Of a DNA stretch of 64,000 bases, positions 1-9,893 are shown piece by piece. Within the stretch, counting starts at the first letter, position 1; each line of letters starts with the position of its first letter. A program made the translations under genes and the position numbers. Below the pieces are notes generated by a model, which saw nothing but the letters and a program-made list of their open reading frames with translations, did not search any database and had not been told where the DNA came from. This DNA comes from Chondromyces crocatus (GTDB taxonomy: Bacteria; Myxococcota_A; Polyangia; Polyangiales; Polyangiaceae), in contig NZ_CP012159.1 in NCBI RefSeq assembly GCF_001189295.1, positions 7,991,001-8,055,000 on the forward strand, written 5' to 3'.

Positions 1-3000
1 GCGCCAGTGATGTCATTGAGTCTCTCGGCCAGTAGGTGCGCAGTCTTTGCAAGGATGTCACCTTGCTCGCTGTCACCTAGAGCGTTCTCGAGCTCACGTT
101 GGAGCACCACGCGGAGGTTCACCCACGCGCCCGTGTTCGTGTAGATCCTCTCGAGCGCCTGAATCGCTTGGTCGTTCGTCTTATCCAGTTCGTCGAAGAC
201 GCGCTTGAAGGCTCGAATCGCGTCGTCGTTCTGGAATAGACGTTCCTCGTAAGTCTGACCGAGTCTCAGGTACAGTTCGACGAGTTCGAGTTCATCCTCT
301 GTGGCTCGTACTCGTTGCTCGAGAACACTCGCGAGCTCCGGGTACTGCTCCATCATCGTGTAGATACGGTCGAGATTCTCCAGCGCCTCCGCTTCCAGCG
401 GCTCGACGCCGAGCACGTACCGGTACGTCTCTTCCGCCTTTGCGGCGTCACCGAGTTCGTGCTCGAAGACCCGCGCCAGTCGCTTGCCGATACTCGTCTG
501 AACTTCATTGTCGCTGGTATGCACACCGAGAACATCGGCATACGCATTCGCAGCCATTTCCCAGCCACCGTCGACAGAGCCAGCTAGACGTTCGACCTCC
601 TCCAAGGTCTTCTCGTCGCGCGGATACTCTTTGAGCGCGCGAATGTAGACGCTGAGAGCACCGTCGAGCGATAGAAGGCGCTCCTCGTGGAGCTCCGCTT
701 GACGGTAGTACATCGCCAGTCGCTCACTCTCCTCCTTCAAGTGAGTCAGCTCGGCTTCAAGGACGCCGGAGAGCTTCTCCCACTCTCCCGCTGACTGGTA
801 GAGCGGCTCCAAGATTTCGCCGATCTCGATCTGCTTTATCCCGGTCGCAAAGAGCCCTTCGAGCGCCTCCAGAGTTGGGATGTGCTCCGGTGCCGCGAGG
901 AGAACATCGCGATAGGCAGCAATCGCTGCGCCCAGATCATTCAAACGGGTCTGATAGACGACGCCCAAGCGATACTTGAACTCAAGAATCTCTTCAGGCG
1001 TATCCCCAGTCTCGGCCTCCCGAACCAGAATATCGACAAGATCGGTCCAGCGCTCGGTGGCAGTGAACAGGCGATCCAGAGCGGTAATCGCCGTTCGATT
1101 CTCCGGCTCCACCTCGAGAACTCGTCGATAACGCGCGACGGCATTGTCGACATCTTCGAGCTGAGTCTCGAAAATCTGAGCAAGCCGAAGGCCCAGCTCG
1201 ACGAAGCGATCCGGCTCGTCCCCCAGCCGATTGAGTTCCGTATCGTAGATGGTGGCCACGTTTTGCCACCGGTTCACGATCATCGCGAGCCGCTCGAGGT
1301 TCGACAGAGAGTCCTCGTTCGCCACATCGAACGAGACAGCTCGGGCGTAGGTCTCGAATGCGAATGCGTGCTCTCCAAGCATCTCCTCGGCGAGTCGGGC
1401 GATGCGGTGTAGAAGATCTACCTTCGCGTAGGAATCATCCGTGCCGGCAACCTGTACCTCGAGCACGCTGACCAGCTTCTGCCATTCTCCCGCGGCATCG
1501 TAGATTGGCTCCAGAACCAACGCCGCGCCGAGAGGTTCTTTTGCTCCGCTCTTGAGCGCCTCCAGAGCCAGGAGAGCCGGCTCGTGGTCGGGCATCTGCT
1601 GGAGCAAATCGCGGTACAACTCGATTGCCCTGGGAACGTCTTCCAGGCGCTTCTCGTAAAGCTCCGCAATTCTGTACTGATAGCTGGTGCTTTCAGCAGG
1701 ATCGGAGGCGATCTCGGCTTCGTGCTGAAGCACGCTGAGCAGCTCCGGCCAGTTCTCGGACGTCTGATAGAGAACGTCGAGGCGACCGAGAGCCTGCAGG
1801 TCGTCGGGGTCTAGCTCGAGAACGCGGGTGTAGGTGTCGATAGCATTCTGGACATCACCGAGCTCTCGCTCGTACACGGCGCCGATCTGATAGTAAATTC
1901 TCTTCTTCTCGTCGGGGTCGATGACGAGGTCCGCCTTGCGCTGATAAACGGAGAGAAGCTCCTGCCAGCGGCTGAGGCCCAGGTAGAGCTTGATCAGCGC
2001 ATCGATTGCCCTGAGCTCCTCCGAGTCGAGTTCTAGAACCTTGCCGTAAACAGCGATCGCCGGATCATGCCGCTCGAGCACATCTTCCTCGATCGAGGCG
2101 GAAGCGAATAGAGCGGCTTTCTTCTCCTCAAGGTCGTCAACGATCTCTGCCTTTTGCTGGAGGATCTGCGACAGTTCCTCATAACGCTCGGCCGCTCGGA
2201 AAATTCTTTCGAGTGACTCTGCAGCGTACAGGTTGGAAGCATCAATCTCCAGGACACGTCGATAATGCTTGATCGCATTATCGAGTTCCCCGAGATCCTG
2301 CTCATAAACCTGCGCGCTCATCGTATAGAGGGAACTCGCAAGGTCGGCCTCCGCTTGCTCTCCAGCGAGCATCTCGTAGACCGCAGCCAAGTCTGCAAAA
2401 CGTCCGATCGCCCGCGCAAGACGATCGATCGATTGCTGCGTCGCCTCGGATGCCGGATCTTCCTTCAGCGCTCGGGCGTAGGTATTGAACGCTGAGTTGA
2501 GATCACCACCGGCATCTTCGTACAAGACGGCAATCTGATGCAGCAATTCGACGCGCCGAGTGACATCGTCACTCCTGCGAACTTGAACCTCATGAACACC
2601 AATCAGCTTGGGATAATCACCCGACTGACGGTAGAGAGGCTCAAGTATCTCGGCAATCGCTAGCTCGTGCTCGATCGATTTGCCCAGGCGTTCGAGCTCC
2701 ACCAAGGCCTCGGCGTTCGTGGGCTCACGTTCGAGGACCTGGCTGTAGATATCAATGGCCGACTCGACCATCTGCATCTTCGACTCGCGCAATGCAGCAA
2801 GGCGAAGCATGAGCCGGATCTGTTGCGACTCTTCGACAGCGAGATTCAGCTGCGCTTCCAGGTTGTCGGCCAGTTCCTCCCACATTCCCTGGCGAAGAAA
2901 GAGACTGTCGAGGGAGGTCAATGCGGCCAGGCTTGCCGGATCCTGCGTCAGCACCTCTCGATAAGCCGCGATTGCTTCTTCCGGTTGACCGAGTCTCTGG

Positions 3001-6000
3001 TCATAAACCTCAGCGAGCTGAGCATAGAGGGACTCACGTTCTTCGGCCTCGTGTGCCAGCTCGATTCGCCTACGGAAAACGCTGATGAGATCACTCCACC
3101 GCTCAGTACGTCTGTAAAGAGCATCCATTGCTGCGAGAGCTTCGTCATCCGCCGGGTCGATCGAGAGGACCCGCAGGTACCCATTTGCTGCCTCATCGAC
3201 CTTTCCGAGGCGTTCATGGATGCCCGCCAACCGCATCCAGTATTCCCGGCTCAGCCTGGCGTCACTGAGTGACTCCGCAACCTCACTGAAGATGCTATCG
3301 AGCCGGTCCCATGCACTCGCTTGGGCAGCTAGCGTCTCCAGTTCGGCGCGCGTGTCAGCGTGAGAAGGGTCATCCTTGAGAGCACGGGCCTGCGCATCAA
3401 AAGCTCGGTTCAGGTCACCCAGATTCTCGGCTGCAGTCCGTGCAACCTTCCGCAACAGAGTGACCCTAGCCGCCAGCTCGACTTCAGCCGCGGCAAGAAT
3501 CTCAAGCGCCTGAATGAGCTTCTCCCAGTCGCCTCGCCCTTCGTAGATTCCCTGCAGGATTGCAGCTGCTTCCGCACGCAGGTCTTCATTCTCCAGCAAT
3601 GCCTCGAGGGAAACACGCGCGGCGTCATTGGAGGAGTCGAGGAACAGAATCTCTCTGTAATTCTCGAGTGCACCGCTGGAATCCTCCAGGTGCTTCTCGA
3701 GCGTCGTTCCGAGTCGCAGTTTCAGATCGATGAGGGCAGAGTCCGACTGCTCAAGTTCGATTCGTTTACGCAGAACATCTGCGTAGAATTCCCACTGCTC
3801 TTGCTCACGGTAGAGCTTGTCCAAGGCAGCAAGCGCCTGGCCATCCATGGGCTCATCGTCCAACACCTGGCAGTAGGTGATGATGGCTTGGGCGGCGTCG
3901 CGAAGCTCCCCTTCGTAGAGTTCCGCAATCGCGTAGAGGATTTGCTTCCGCTCTTCGCGGTCCGTGACCAGATCCAGCTTCTTACGATAGATCTCGAGCA
4001 GCTCCTGAAACCGCCCTGTCTCTCGGTACAATCTCTCCAGCGCACCAATTGCGGCAGTATTCTCGCTGTCAACATCGTAGACGGCGCGGAACTGAGCAAG
4101 TGCTTCGTCTACACGCTTCACTTCATCCAGAAGGACGCGGCCGAGTCGCAGTCGAAGATCAATCGCCAGCACTGCATCGCCAGCCCCCTCCGCAGCGCTC
4201 ACCACATCGGAGTAGGCAGAGATCAATGCTTCCCAGCCACTCGTGAGGCGCGCAGAACGTTCGACATCGTCGGTCGAGCGATCTTCCTCAGGGGCCAGCT
4301 TGAAGGCCAAGAGATACCGCTCGAACGCCCGTTGAGAGTCTTTCAGCTTCAGCTCGTAGAGCCCGGCGACCTCTCGGTACAGCTCTAGACGGGTGCTGTT
4401 TTCTTGGTCGTGCGACAGCTTCACCTCGATTGAATTAGCCAATCCCTTCGAGTTGTTGGCTTGGGTATAAATCGGGATGAGCGCTTCGGCAGCAGCGAGA
4501 TGATTGGGTTCAATTGAAAGTACCTTCTCATAGGCCCGTGCAGCCCGATCCGCCTTCTGCTTCTGAACCAGATAGAGCTCCGCGACCTTGAGGAGCATTC
4601 CTATCTTGGCTTCGTCGTTCGATTCTTTCGCTTCTTGCGCCTCTAGGACTCGAATGAATTCGTCCCACTTGCCGCTTTCTGCGTAAAAAATCTCGATGTC
4701 ATCCCAGCGACCCAGCTTCAAATAGAGCTTTTTGAGGGCTTCCTGCCCCTTGCGATCCTGAGGATTCAAGGTCAAAAGCTGTCGCCAGGCCTCCACGGCA
4801 GCGGCGTCGTCATTCAAACGCTCCCCGTAGAGTGCGCCGAGCTTGGCGAGCAGTTGCTGCTTGGCATTGCTGTCGAAGGTGATATCGACTTGTTGCCGCA
4901 AAACGCGCGACAGCGCTTCCCAGTCCTTTGCTCGCTCGTGGAGCGACGACAAAGCGTTCAGGGCCTCGACGTTCTCGGCATCGTTTCGGAGGACCTCGTC
5001 CCAGAGATCGATGCAAACCTCCGGCTTTTTGACCCGTTCGGTTGCGAGCTTGGCGATCTCTAGGTACTTGGCGGCACGTTCGCTGCCCTCAGGCAGCTGA
5101 GATGCCTCTCGCCTCATCAAGCCGATGAGCTTCTCCCAGTCCCGACGCTTCTCGTAGCTTTGACGAAGGAAGTCTATTGCGGTTTGATGGTCACCATCCA
5201 ATGCTAGGATTGACTCGTAGCATTTGACTGCCTCGGCGGCGTTCGAGAATTTCGTTGTGTAGAGTTCTGCTGCTTTCTCGTAACTCTCGATCTTCTCGGC
5301 CGGCTCGACGACTAGCTCAGCAATCTCGATCAGCGACTTGACGTACTCGTTATAGCGCTTGGCTTGTTCTTGCTTTTGCGCTTTAGCTCGCAACTCCTCC
5401 AGCTTGAGTTCAAGAGCCGCAGAATCATCCTGCGTCGGAGCGCTTGGCTCTTCAGCAGGCACCGCCTCCACCTCCGCTGCAGCTTGTACTGAACTAGCAG
5501 CGAGTGGCGCTGATGCCCCCTCATCGGACGCGTTGCTATCTACACTTGAGCCAACGAGCGCCGATGCAACTCCGGTTTCGGAGACACCTGCAGCGTCAGT
5601 ATGCTCCTCCTCGGGGATCGCAGTCGAAGGCAATGAGCGCGACTCTTCCTCGCTCAAAAGGGCGGCTTGCGTGTCATCTGCCAAAACAACCTTACCCTCC
5701 GTCGTGGTCTTCACGTCGGAGACGGCGGTGTCTGGCATTGCCGTGCTGCCAGTCAATCGCTCTCCAATCTGAGCCTCGAAAGCCCTCAGAGTCGGATGCT
5801 CCGGCGTCTGCGCAGCAAGCCTCTCAAACCACGTACGCGCACGCATCAGATTGCCGAGCTGCCGCCAAGCGATCGACCCGGCCTGGGCGACAACGAAGGG
5901 CGAGGCGCTCTGACTCTCGGCCGTCGATTCTGCTAGCTCGAGAACACGCTCCCAGTTGTTTTCCTTTGTTCCCCACAATTCACGCAGGTAAGCGAACGCA

Positions 6001-6857
6001 GCATCATTGTGAGGATCCAGAACGAGAGATTCTGCCAGCAATTTTGAGCCGACATCGACATTCTGGTGTCGAGTTGCCCAGCGAACACCGAATTTGAACG
6101 CAGCGGCAGCGCGCTGCTCCCCAGAGCGCTTCTCGAGTATCCTGCGCTGAAGGTCGATGATCGTCTGGACCCTCTCCTCCTCGACCAACAGTCCCTCGAA
6201 CAGGGCGGCAACTTGCTTATTGGACGGTTCGGCTTCGTACGACTTGGCGAGCAGTTCTTCCAGTCTGACCTTGTCAAACCGCTTCGCCAAGCGGGCTGCT
6301 CGCAGATAGAGATCGCGACGTTCGGGTGCTGAGGGCGCTTCTTGTGCGGCCGCGATCAGCGCCTCAACTCGTGATTCCCATGAGTCATCACCGACCTGAG
6401 TATCCTCCAATCGAGTGCGGGCCGCTTCGCTCGTACCGTTCGTCGTGCCCAGAGCTTTGGCGTAGGTCGCCGCTGCACGCTCGAAGTCTCCGGCATCTGA
6501 CAAGACATCGCCTAGTTCGAGCAGTAGAAGAGCAGCAGCTTCCCCCTCCGGCGTATTGCGAAGCTCGAGTTCAAGCAGCTTCTGCACCATGTTGACCTTG
6601 CCGAGATCCCAATAGATCGCGCGGGCATGGGCCAAGGCATCCAGAAGCGCAGGATTGAGCTTGTACGCATCCTGAAAGTGCTTAAGCGCTTTCACGGACT
6701 GGAGGAACTTATCCTCAAGCACCTGCCCGAGCTTGAGGTGGTAAGCTGCTTTTATGATCACATCCGTTTCGGATGCGATCCCCTTCTCGAGCTCCTCGAC
6801 GAGCCCGTGCCACTCATGAACCGTCTCAAGATGACTTAGACGCTGCGCAAGATCCAT
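1..6857 (-). CDS. Giant TPR protein, GltI/AgmK-like (C-terminus beyond window)
   Basis: The minus strand is open from the ATG at 6857 to the left edge, at least 2285 codons, with no stop inside the window. The start MDLAQRLSHLETVHEW has no signal peptide. The rest is an almost unbroken run of TPR-type helical hairpins with recurring patterns such as ALxxLxRLYxxxxxWxxL, AIxxYxxVLxxDP and LYxxLAELYE. One Ala/Glu/Pro-rich low-complexity insert is encoded near 5350-5800. Very long TPR proteins of this kind occur in the Myxococcus gliding clusters (AgmK/GltI, several thousand residues), and the gltC/D/E-like genes lie on the same strand 6 kb upstream. That context makes a gliding-machine scaffold the best guess, but TPR repeats alone do not prove orthology. 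The gene follows the TPR lipoprotein gene by 67 bp and is probably cotranscribed with it. Confidence 0.7.
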   Translation of the reverse strand, partial: MDLAQRLSHLETVHEWHGLVEELEKGIASETDVIIKAAYHLKLGQVLEDKFLQSVKALKHFQDAYKLNPALLDALAHARAIYWDLGKVNMVQKLLELELRNTPEGEAAALLLLELGDVLSDAGDFERAAATYAKALGTTNGTSEAARTRLEDTQVGDDSWESRVEALIAAAQEAPSAPERRDLYLRAARLAKRFDKVRLEELLAKSYEAEPSNKQVAALFEGLLVEEERVQTIIDLQRRILEKRSGEQRAAAAFKFGVRWATRHQNVDVGSKLLAESLVLDPHNDAAFAYLRELWGTKENNWERVLELAESTAESQSASPFVVAQAGSIAWRQLGNLMRARTWFERLAAQTPEHPTLRAFEAQIGERLTGSTAMPDTAVSDVKTTTEGKVVLADDTQAALLSEEESRSLPSTAIPEEEHTDAAGVSETGVASALVGSSVDSNASDEGASAPLAASSVQAAAEVEAVPAEEPSAPTQDDSAALELKLEELRAKAQKQEQAKRYNEYVKSLIEIAELVVEPAEKIESYEKAAELYTTKFSNAAEAVKCYESILALDGDHQTAIDFLRQSYEKRRDWEKLIGLMRREASQLPEGSERAAKYLEIAKLATERVKKPEVCIDLWDEVLRNDAENVEALNALSSLHERAKDWEALSRVLRQQVDITFDSNAKQQLLAKLGALYGERLNDDAAAVEAWRQLLTLNPQDRKGQEALKKLYLKLGRWDDIEIFYAESGKWDEFIRVLEAQEAKESNDEAKIGMLLKVAELYLVQKQKADRAARAYEKVLSIEPNHLAAAEALIPIYTQANNSKGLANSIEVKLSHDQENSTRLELYREVAGLYELKLKDSQRAFERYLLAFKLAPEEDRSTDDVERSARLTSGWEALISAYSDVVSAAEGAGDAVLAIDLRLRLGRVLLDEVKRVDEALAQFRAVYDVDSENTAAIGALERLYRETGRFQELLEIYRKKLDLVTDREERKQILYAIAELYEGELRDAAQAIITYCQVLDDEPMDGQALAALDKLYREQEQWEFYADVLRKRIELEQSDSALIDLKLRLGTTLEKHLEDSSGALENYREILFLDSSNDAARVSLEALLENEDLRAEAAAILQGIYEGRGDWEKLIQALEILAAAEVELAARVTLLRKVARTAAENLGDLNRAFDAQARALKDDPSHADTRAELETLAAQASAWDRLDSIFSEVAESLSDARLSREYWMRLAGIHERLGKVDEAANGYLRVLSIDPADDEALAAMDALYRRTERWSDLISVFRRRIELAHEAEERESLYAQLAEVYDQRLGQPEEAIAAYREVLTQDPASLAALTSLDSLFLRQGMWEELADNLEAQLNLAVEESQQIRLMLRLAALRESKMQMVESAIDIYSQVLEREPTNAEALVELERLGKSIEHELAIAEILEPLYRQSGDYPKLIGVHEVQVRRSDDVTRRVELLHQIAVLYEDAGGDLNSAFNTYARALKEDPASEATQQSIDRLARAIGRFADLAAVYEMLAGEQAEADLASSLYTMSAQVYEQDLGELDNAIKHYRRVLEIDASNLYAAESLERIFRAAERYEELSQILQQKAEIVDDLEEKKAALFASASIEEDVLERHDPAIAVYGKVLELDSEELRAIDALIKLYLGLSRWQELLSVYQRKADLVIDPDEKKRIYYQIGAVYERELGDVQNAIDTYTRVLELDPDDLQALGRLDVLYQTSENWPELLSVLQHEAEIASDPAESTSYQYRIAELYEKRLEDVPRAIELYRDLLQQMPDHEPALLALEALKSGAKEPLGAALVLEPIYDAAGEWQKLVSVLEVQVAGTDDSYAKVDLLHRIARLAEEMLGEHAFAFETYARAVSFDVANEDSLSNLERLAMIVNRWQNVATIYDTELNRLGDEPDRFVELGLRLAQIFETQLEDVDNAVARYRRVLEVEPENRTAITALDRLFTATERWTDLVDILVREAETGDTPEEILEFKYRLGVVYQTRLNDLGAAIAAYRDVLLAAPEHIPTLEALEGLFATGIKQIEIGEILEPLYQSAGEWEKLSGVLEAELTHLKEESERLAMYYRQAELHEERLLSLDGALSVYIRALKEYPRDEKTLEEVERLAGSVDGGWEMAANAYADVLGVHTSDNEVQTSIGKRLARVFEHELGDAAKAEETYRYVLGVEPLEAEALENLDRIYTMMEQYPELASVLEQRVRATEDELELVELYLRLGQTYEERLFQNDDAIRAFKRVFDELDKTNDQAIQALERIYTNTGAWVNLRVVLQRELENALGDSEQGDILAKTAHLLAERLNDITG

Positions 6858-6924
6858 TGAATATCGACCTCGGGCCCGACCTACGGATGCGTTGTTACAA
6901 ACTCTTCAGGAACAGCGTGTGCGT

Positions 6925-7842
6925 TCAAGTTCCCTGACCGCCTAGCTTTGCCAGCAACGAGTTGGAGGTTTCACACTCCGTCTTGTAAACTGCCGCTTTG
7001 GAGCCTTTGCAGGCGCGATTGGAGAAGCCTTTCAACATCTGGATTGCCTCTTGCTTACGCGGTGGCTCCAGCTTCGCATATGTGCTTCCGAGGCTCCATA
7101 GGATGAGCACAGACTCTGGCCCCTCTGCCGGAGCAACGGATTTCGCGGCTTCCAGCTCTGAAACCATGCCCGCTAGGTCATTGCGTTCCTGTAGAACTTG
7201 GGCCAACAGGTTGTGCACCCCGAAGAGATACTTGTCTCCCTGTTTGGCCATTGACTTTGCCTCTTTGAGCACTTGTTCTGCCTCTTGGAGATACCCGAGG
7301 CGAATATAGAGGTCGGCAAGCTGCGAATAGTATCGCACCTCACTGGGATTGTGCTCCACGGCTTTCGTGAAGTTTTCCAGCGCCTTCTGCTCATCATCTG
7401 TCCAGAGATTGACGTTTCCTAGCTGAGAGTAGCAATCAGCGAAGTTTGGATCGTTCTCAATGCACTTCTGATAGGGCTCTTTAGCCTCTTCGTAGGAAAT
7501 CGTCTTTTTCTTCGCCTGTTGCTCGAGAGCCCAACCGCGCTCGAACCAATAATTCGCGAATTTGGGTGCGAGCTGGGTAGCACGACTCAGGGTCGATGCT
7601 GTCTTGTCCCACTCTTCTCGCTTCTTATAGGCCATCGCCAGCTTGAAGAAGATTCGGTGGTTGGTCGGGTCCAGTTTCGTCGCCTGGTCGTACTTGTTAG
7701 CAGCCCCTTCGGGGTTGACGGTCACTTCCTTGTCGGCTGCGTTTGCCAAAATTACCGCTTCCTGACGATGACGACTGCATCCGAGGCCGCCCCAAGCGGT
7801 TGCTGCTATCAGACCAGCTATCGCAACTACTCCAACCTTCAT
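6925..7842 (-). CDS. TPR lipoprotein
   Basis: A protein of 305 residues. The ATG at 7842 is preceded by an AGGTGAG ribosome-binding site and gives an N-terminus MKVGVVAIAGLIAATAWGG ending in a lipobox-like LGC, so the mature protein is probably a lipid-anchored envelope protein. After a charged stretch, TPR units follow (NHRIFFKLAMAYKKREEWDK, ANYWFERGWALEQQ, ADCYSQLGNVN, VRYYSQLADLYIRLGYLQEA). The C-terminal part is TPR-like with a Cys pair near the end (NRACKG and KTECETS). A longer upstream reading frame to 8043 lacks a signal sequence and was not used. It sits 67 bp upstream of the giant TPR gene on the same strand, suggesting an operon and a shared role in envelope assembly or motility. 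No precise family was recognised. Confidence 0.8.
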   Translation of the reverse strand: MKVGVVAIAGLIAATAWGGLGCSRHRQEAVILANAADKEVTVNPEGAANKYDQATKLDPTNHRIFFKLAMAYKKREEWDKTASTLSRATQLAPKFANYWFERGWALEQQAKKKTISYEEAKEPYQKCIENDPNFADCYSQLGNVNLWTDDEQKALENFTKAVEHNPSEVRYYSQLADLYIRLGYLQEAEQVLKEAKSMAKQGDKYLFGVHNLLAQVLQERNDLAGMVSELEAAKSVAPAEGPESVLILWSLGSTYAKLEPPRKQEAIQMLKGFSNRACKGSKAAVYKTECETSNSLLAKLGGQGT

Positions 7843-8502
7843 CGATCTCACCTTTCCAGCGCCGCGGGCATGGCCGCTCCATACTTCTGGATGTGCACAA
7901 ATCGCGTGTGCCTGATGCAGCTCTCTTCCTGATGCAGCTCTCTTCTTAGAGACTGGGAAGTCTGCTCCGGCGCGTCTCGGACCCTCTGAGCCTCTTTGAA
8001 CGGCACAGCGCACTCGCGATGGTGGCTTGCCAGGAGAGCCCACAGATCAACGTCCCGATGTCTGAGAGCCTCCCTCGGGGAAAGGCACTCCCACAGCGAG
8101 CCCCCTTCCAGTCGACACCACATGCTGGCTCGCAGTTTCTGACCACGAACCAAAGAACAGCCAGGGGGAAGTCGCTTCGAAGACGTCACGCGGCGTCGCG
8201 AGGATAGGCGGAGCCATGCGCAGAAGTCTAGGGGCAGATCCTAGACTCAGACGTGCACTCTCTGTGGACATCGCCAAGTATCGGGCGATAGGGCATCCTG
8301 TGGGCGAGTGTCGCGCAGCGTGAGCCCCCGAACCATGAACCAGGCCGCTAATCATGAGCGCACCTGTGGGGCGAGACTCAAGGGGAGTTAAGTTTAGCGA
8401 CACGAATACACGCGCGATGGCAATCTCTAGGGAGGAGTGCAGGAGACGCATCAAATTTCGTCGAAACGCTCTGTAATCACTGGCCCTGCCCTCGCTGCAG
8501 CA
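7843..8502. other. Intergenic region without a supported gene
   Basis: About 660 bp upstream of the TPR lipoprotein gene. Short open frames on both strands have no ribosome-binding site or recognisable product. It holds the 17-bp tandem duplication described separately and probably the promoter of the minus-strand TPR genes, which I could not locate. Confidence 0.5.
7911..7944. repeat. Perfect 17-bp tandem duplication
   Basis: The unit CCTGATGCAGCTCTCTT occurs twice head to tail (7911-7927 and 7928-7944) without a mismatch, 70-100 bp upstream of the TPR lipoprotein start. It looks like a recent slippage event and would shift any reading frame across it. Confidence 0.9.
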
Positions 8503-8690
8503 TCACAGTTGTGCCGACGCGACTCGTGCATTTCATAGGCGTTGATGCTATTGATTAACAATCGCTTGATGGTGTGCCAACGACACCACCGTCATCGCAG
8601 TATGGCATCTAGTTCAGAAGGCGTGTTTCAGTGGTGCCCACAGAGCAGACGCCAGACCTCGAAATCTATCAACGGGCTCAGCGGGAGTAC
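8503..8690. mobile_element. Remnant of an IS701-type element end
   Basis: This stretch aligns by eye over about 180 bp with 9885-10070, the left end of the IS701-type element: ACAGTTGT near its start, TCGCTTGATGGTG, CATCGCAG, AGAGCAGACG, GACCTCG and TCAACGGG occur in the same order with scattered differences. The outer tip of the terminal repeat is degraded. It is a decayed relative of the downstream element, with the IS630-type transposase gene now lying between the two copies. Confidence 0.65.
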
Positions 8691-8772
8691 CATCGGGCAG
8701 TTGAGGCCAACTTGATTCTTTTTAGAGCGGCATCCCGGATGGCCTGGTACGGGTGATGCTTCTGGCCGGAGG

Positions 8773-9755
8773 ATGGGTCCGTATCCGATCGAGCTCCGCC
8801 AACGCATTCTGGATGCCTACGACCGCGGCGAGGGCAGCGTGCGCGAGCTTGCCTCCCTGTTCGACGTCGCTCCAAACACGGTCCAGAGCTACATCACGCG
8901 GCGGAAACGCACGGGGAATGTCTCCCCGACGCCTCAGACCAAACGAGGCCCAGACCCCAGCATTGGAGAAGACGGCCTGAAGCTCTTGCGCATGCTCGTC
9001 TCGGCCCAGAACGACCGAACGATCGACGAGTACATCGCGCTATATGAGGCCGAAACGCACAGCCATGTGAGTCGTTCCGTCATGGTGCGGGCGCTGAAGC
9101 GAGCCGGGCTCGTCCGAAAAAAAAGACACTACGTGCCAGCGAACAAGACCGGCCTCCGGTTCAACGAGCGAGGCAAGCGTTTCGGCGCCGCGCGCGTCGG
9201 CATGGCCCCACCAAACTGATTTTCATCGACGAGTTTGGGGTGAACCTCGGGCAAACACGACGCTATGGTCGAGCGCAGCAGGGGCAACGGGCTTGCGGAC
9301 ATGCTCCGGCCAAAACCGATCCCAACATCACGCTGACCATCGGATTGTCGCTGCAAGGCATCGTGGCTCCCTTGGCCTTTGAAGGTGCGACGAACGGCGT
9401 GACCTTCGAAACGTACGTTCGTACCCAGCTCGCTCCGCAACTGCACCCAGGCGATGTCGTCATCGCCGATGGTCTTGGTTCCCACCGAATGCGCAGCGTG
9501 CGCCAAGCCGTTCATGACTGCGGCGCTCACTACTGGATCTTGCCGCCCTACTCACCGGATCTCAGTCCCGTCGAGGAGGCAGGCTCTAAGATCAAACACT
9601 TCATCCGAGCGGAAGGTCCTCGTACGACGGCTGATGTCTACGAGGCCCTCGGCCAAGCGCTGGGCAGCATCTCTTCAACGGATGCGGCTGGATGGTTCGG
9701 GCATCGCGCGGCGTACGCCTATCCTCGTACCAAACCATCTGGGCCGCCGCTCTAG
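8773..9755 (+). CDS. IS630-family transposase, two frames joined by -1 frameshift
   Basis: The first frame (8773-9219) encodes an N-terminal helix-turn-helix domain (ELRQRILDAYDRGEGSVREL, then VAPNTVQSYITRRK). The second frame holds the DDE catalytic domain: FIDEFGVNLGQTR, VIADGLGSHR, and YSPDLSPVEEAGSKIK with the catalytic Glu. The join can be placed exactly. At the A8 run 9117-9124, slipping back one base turns RKKRHYVPANK into RKKKTLRASEQDRPPV, which matches the usual IS630 sequence. The fused product would be about 327 residues, normal for the family. IS630-family elements often use -1 programmed frameshifting, so this may be a working gene, although a one-base indel in the A run would look the same. 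Terminal inverted repeats were not identified. Confidence 0.85.
9117..9124 (+). promoter_or_regulatory. A8 slippery site for -1 frameshifting in IS630-type transposase
   Basis: The sequence CCGAAAAAAAAGAC carries eight A residues. Zero-frame reading is CGA AAA AAA AGA; a -1 slip on the Lys codons gives AAG ACA CTA CGT and enters the frame that encodes the DDE domain. The position coincides with the point where family-like sequence switches frame. Confidence 0.7.
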
Positions 9756-9876
9756 CGCCCGGTCCGCGCATAGACTTTCGGGGATGCATGGCCCAAAGAG
9801 ATCGTCGACGCAGCAGCATGGCTATCCTATCCGGTCCAACCGGGTATTTGACAGGCACGGTAGCAACGCTCGCCAT

Positions 9877-9893
9877 TAGTACTACAGTTGTAC
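9877..9893 (+). repeat. Left terminal inverted repeat of IS701-type element
   Basis: TAGTACTACAGTTGTAC pairs with the right repeat at 11308-11324 with a single mismatch. Confidence 0.75.

Noticed and set aside
8700-9870. Terminal inverted repeats of the IS630-type element
   Set aside because: Short matches such as GCATCCC on both sides are too weak to place the ends.
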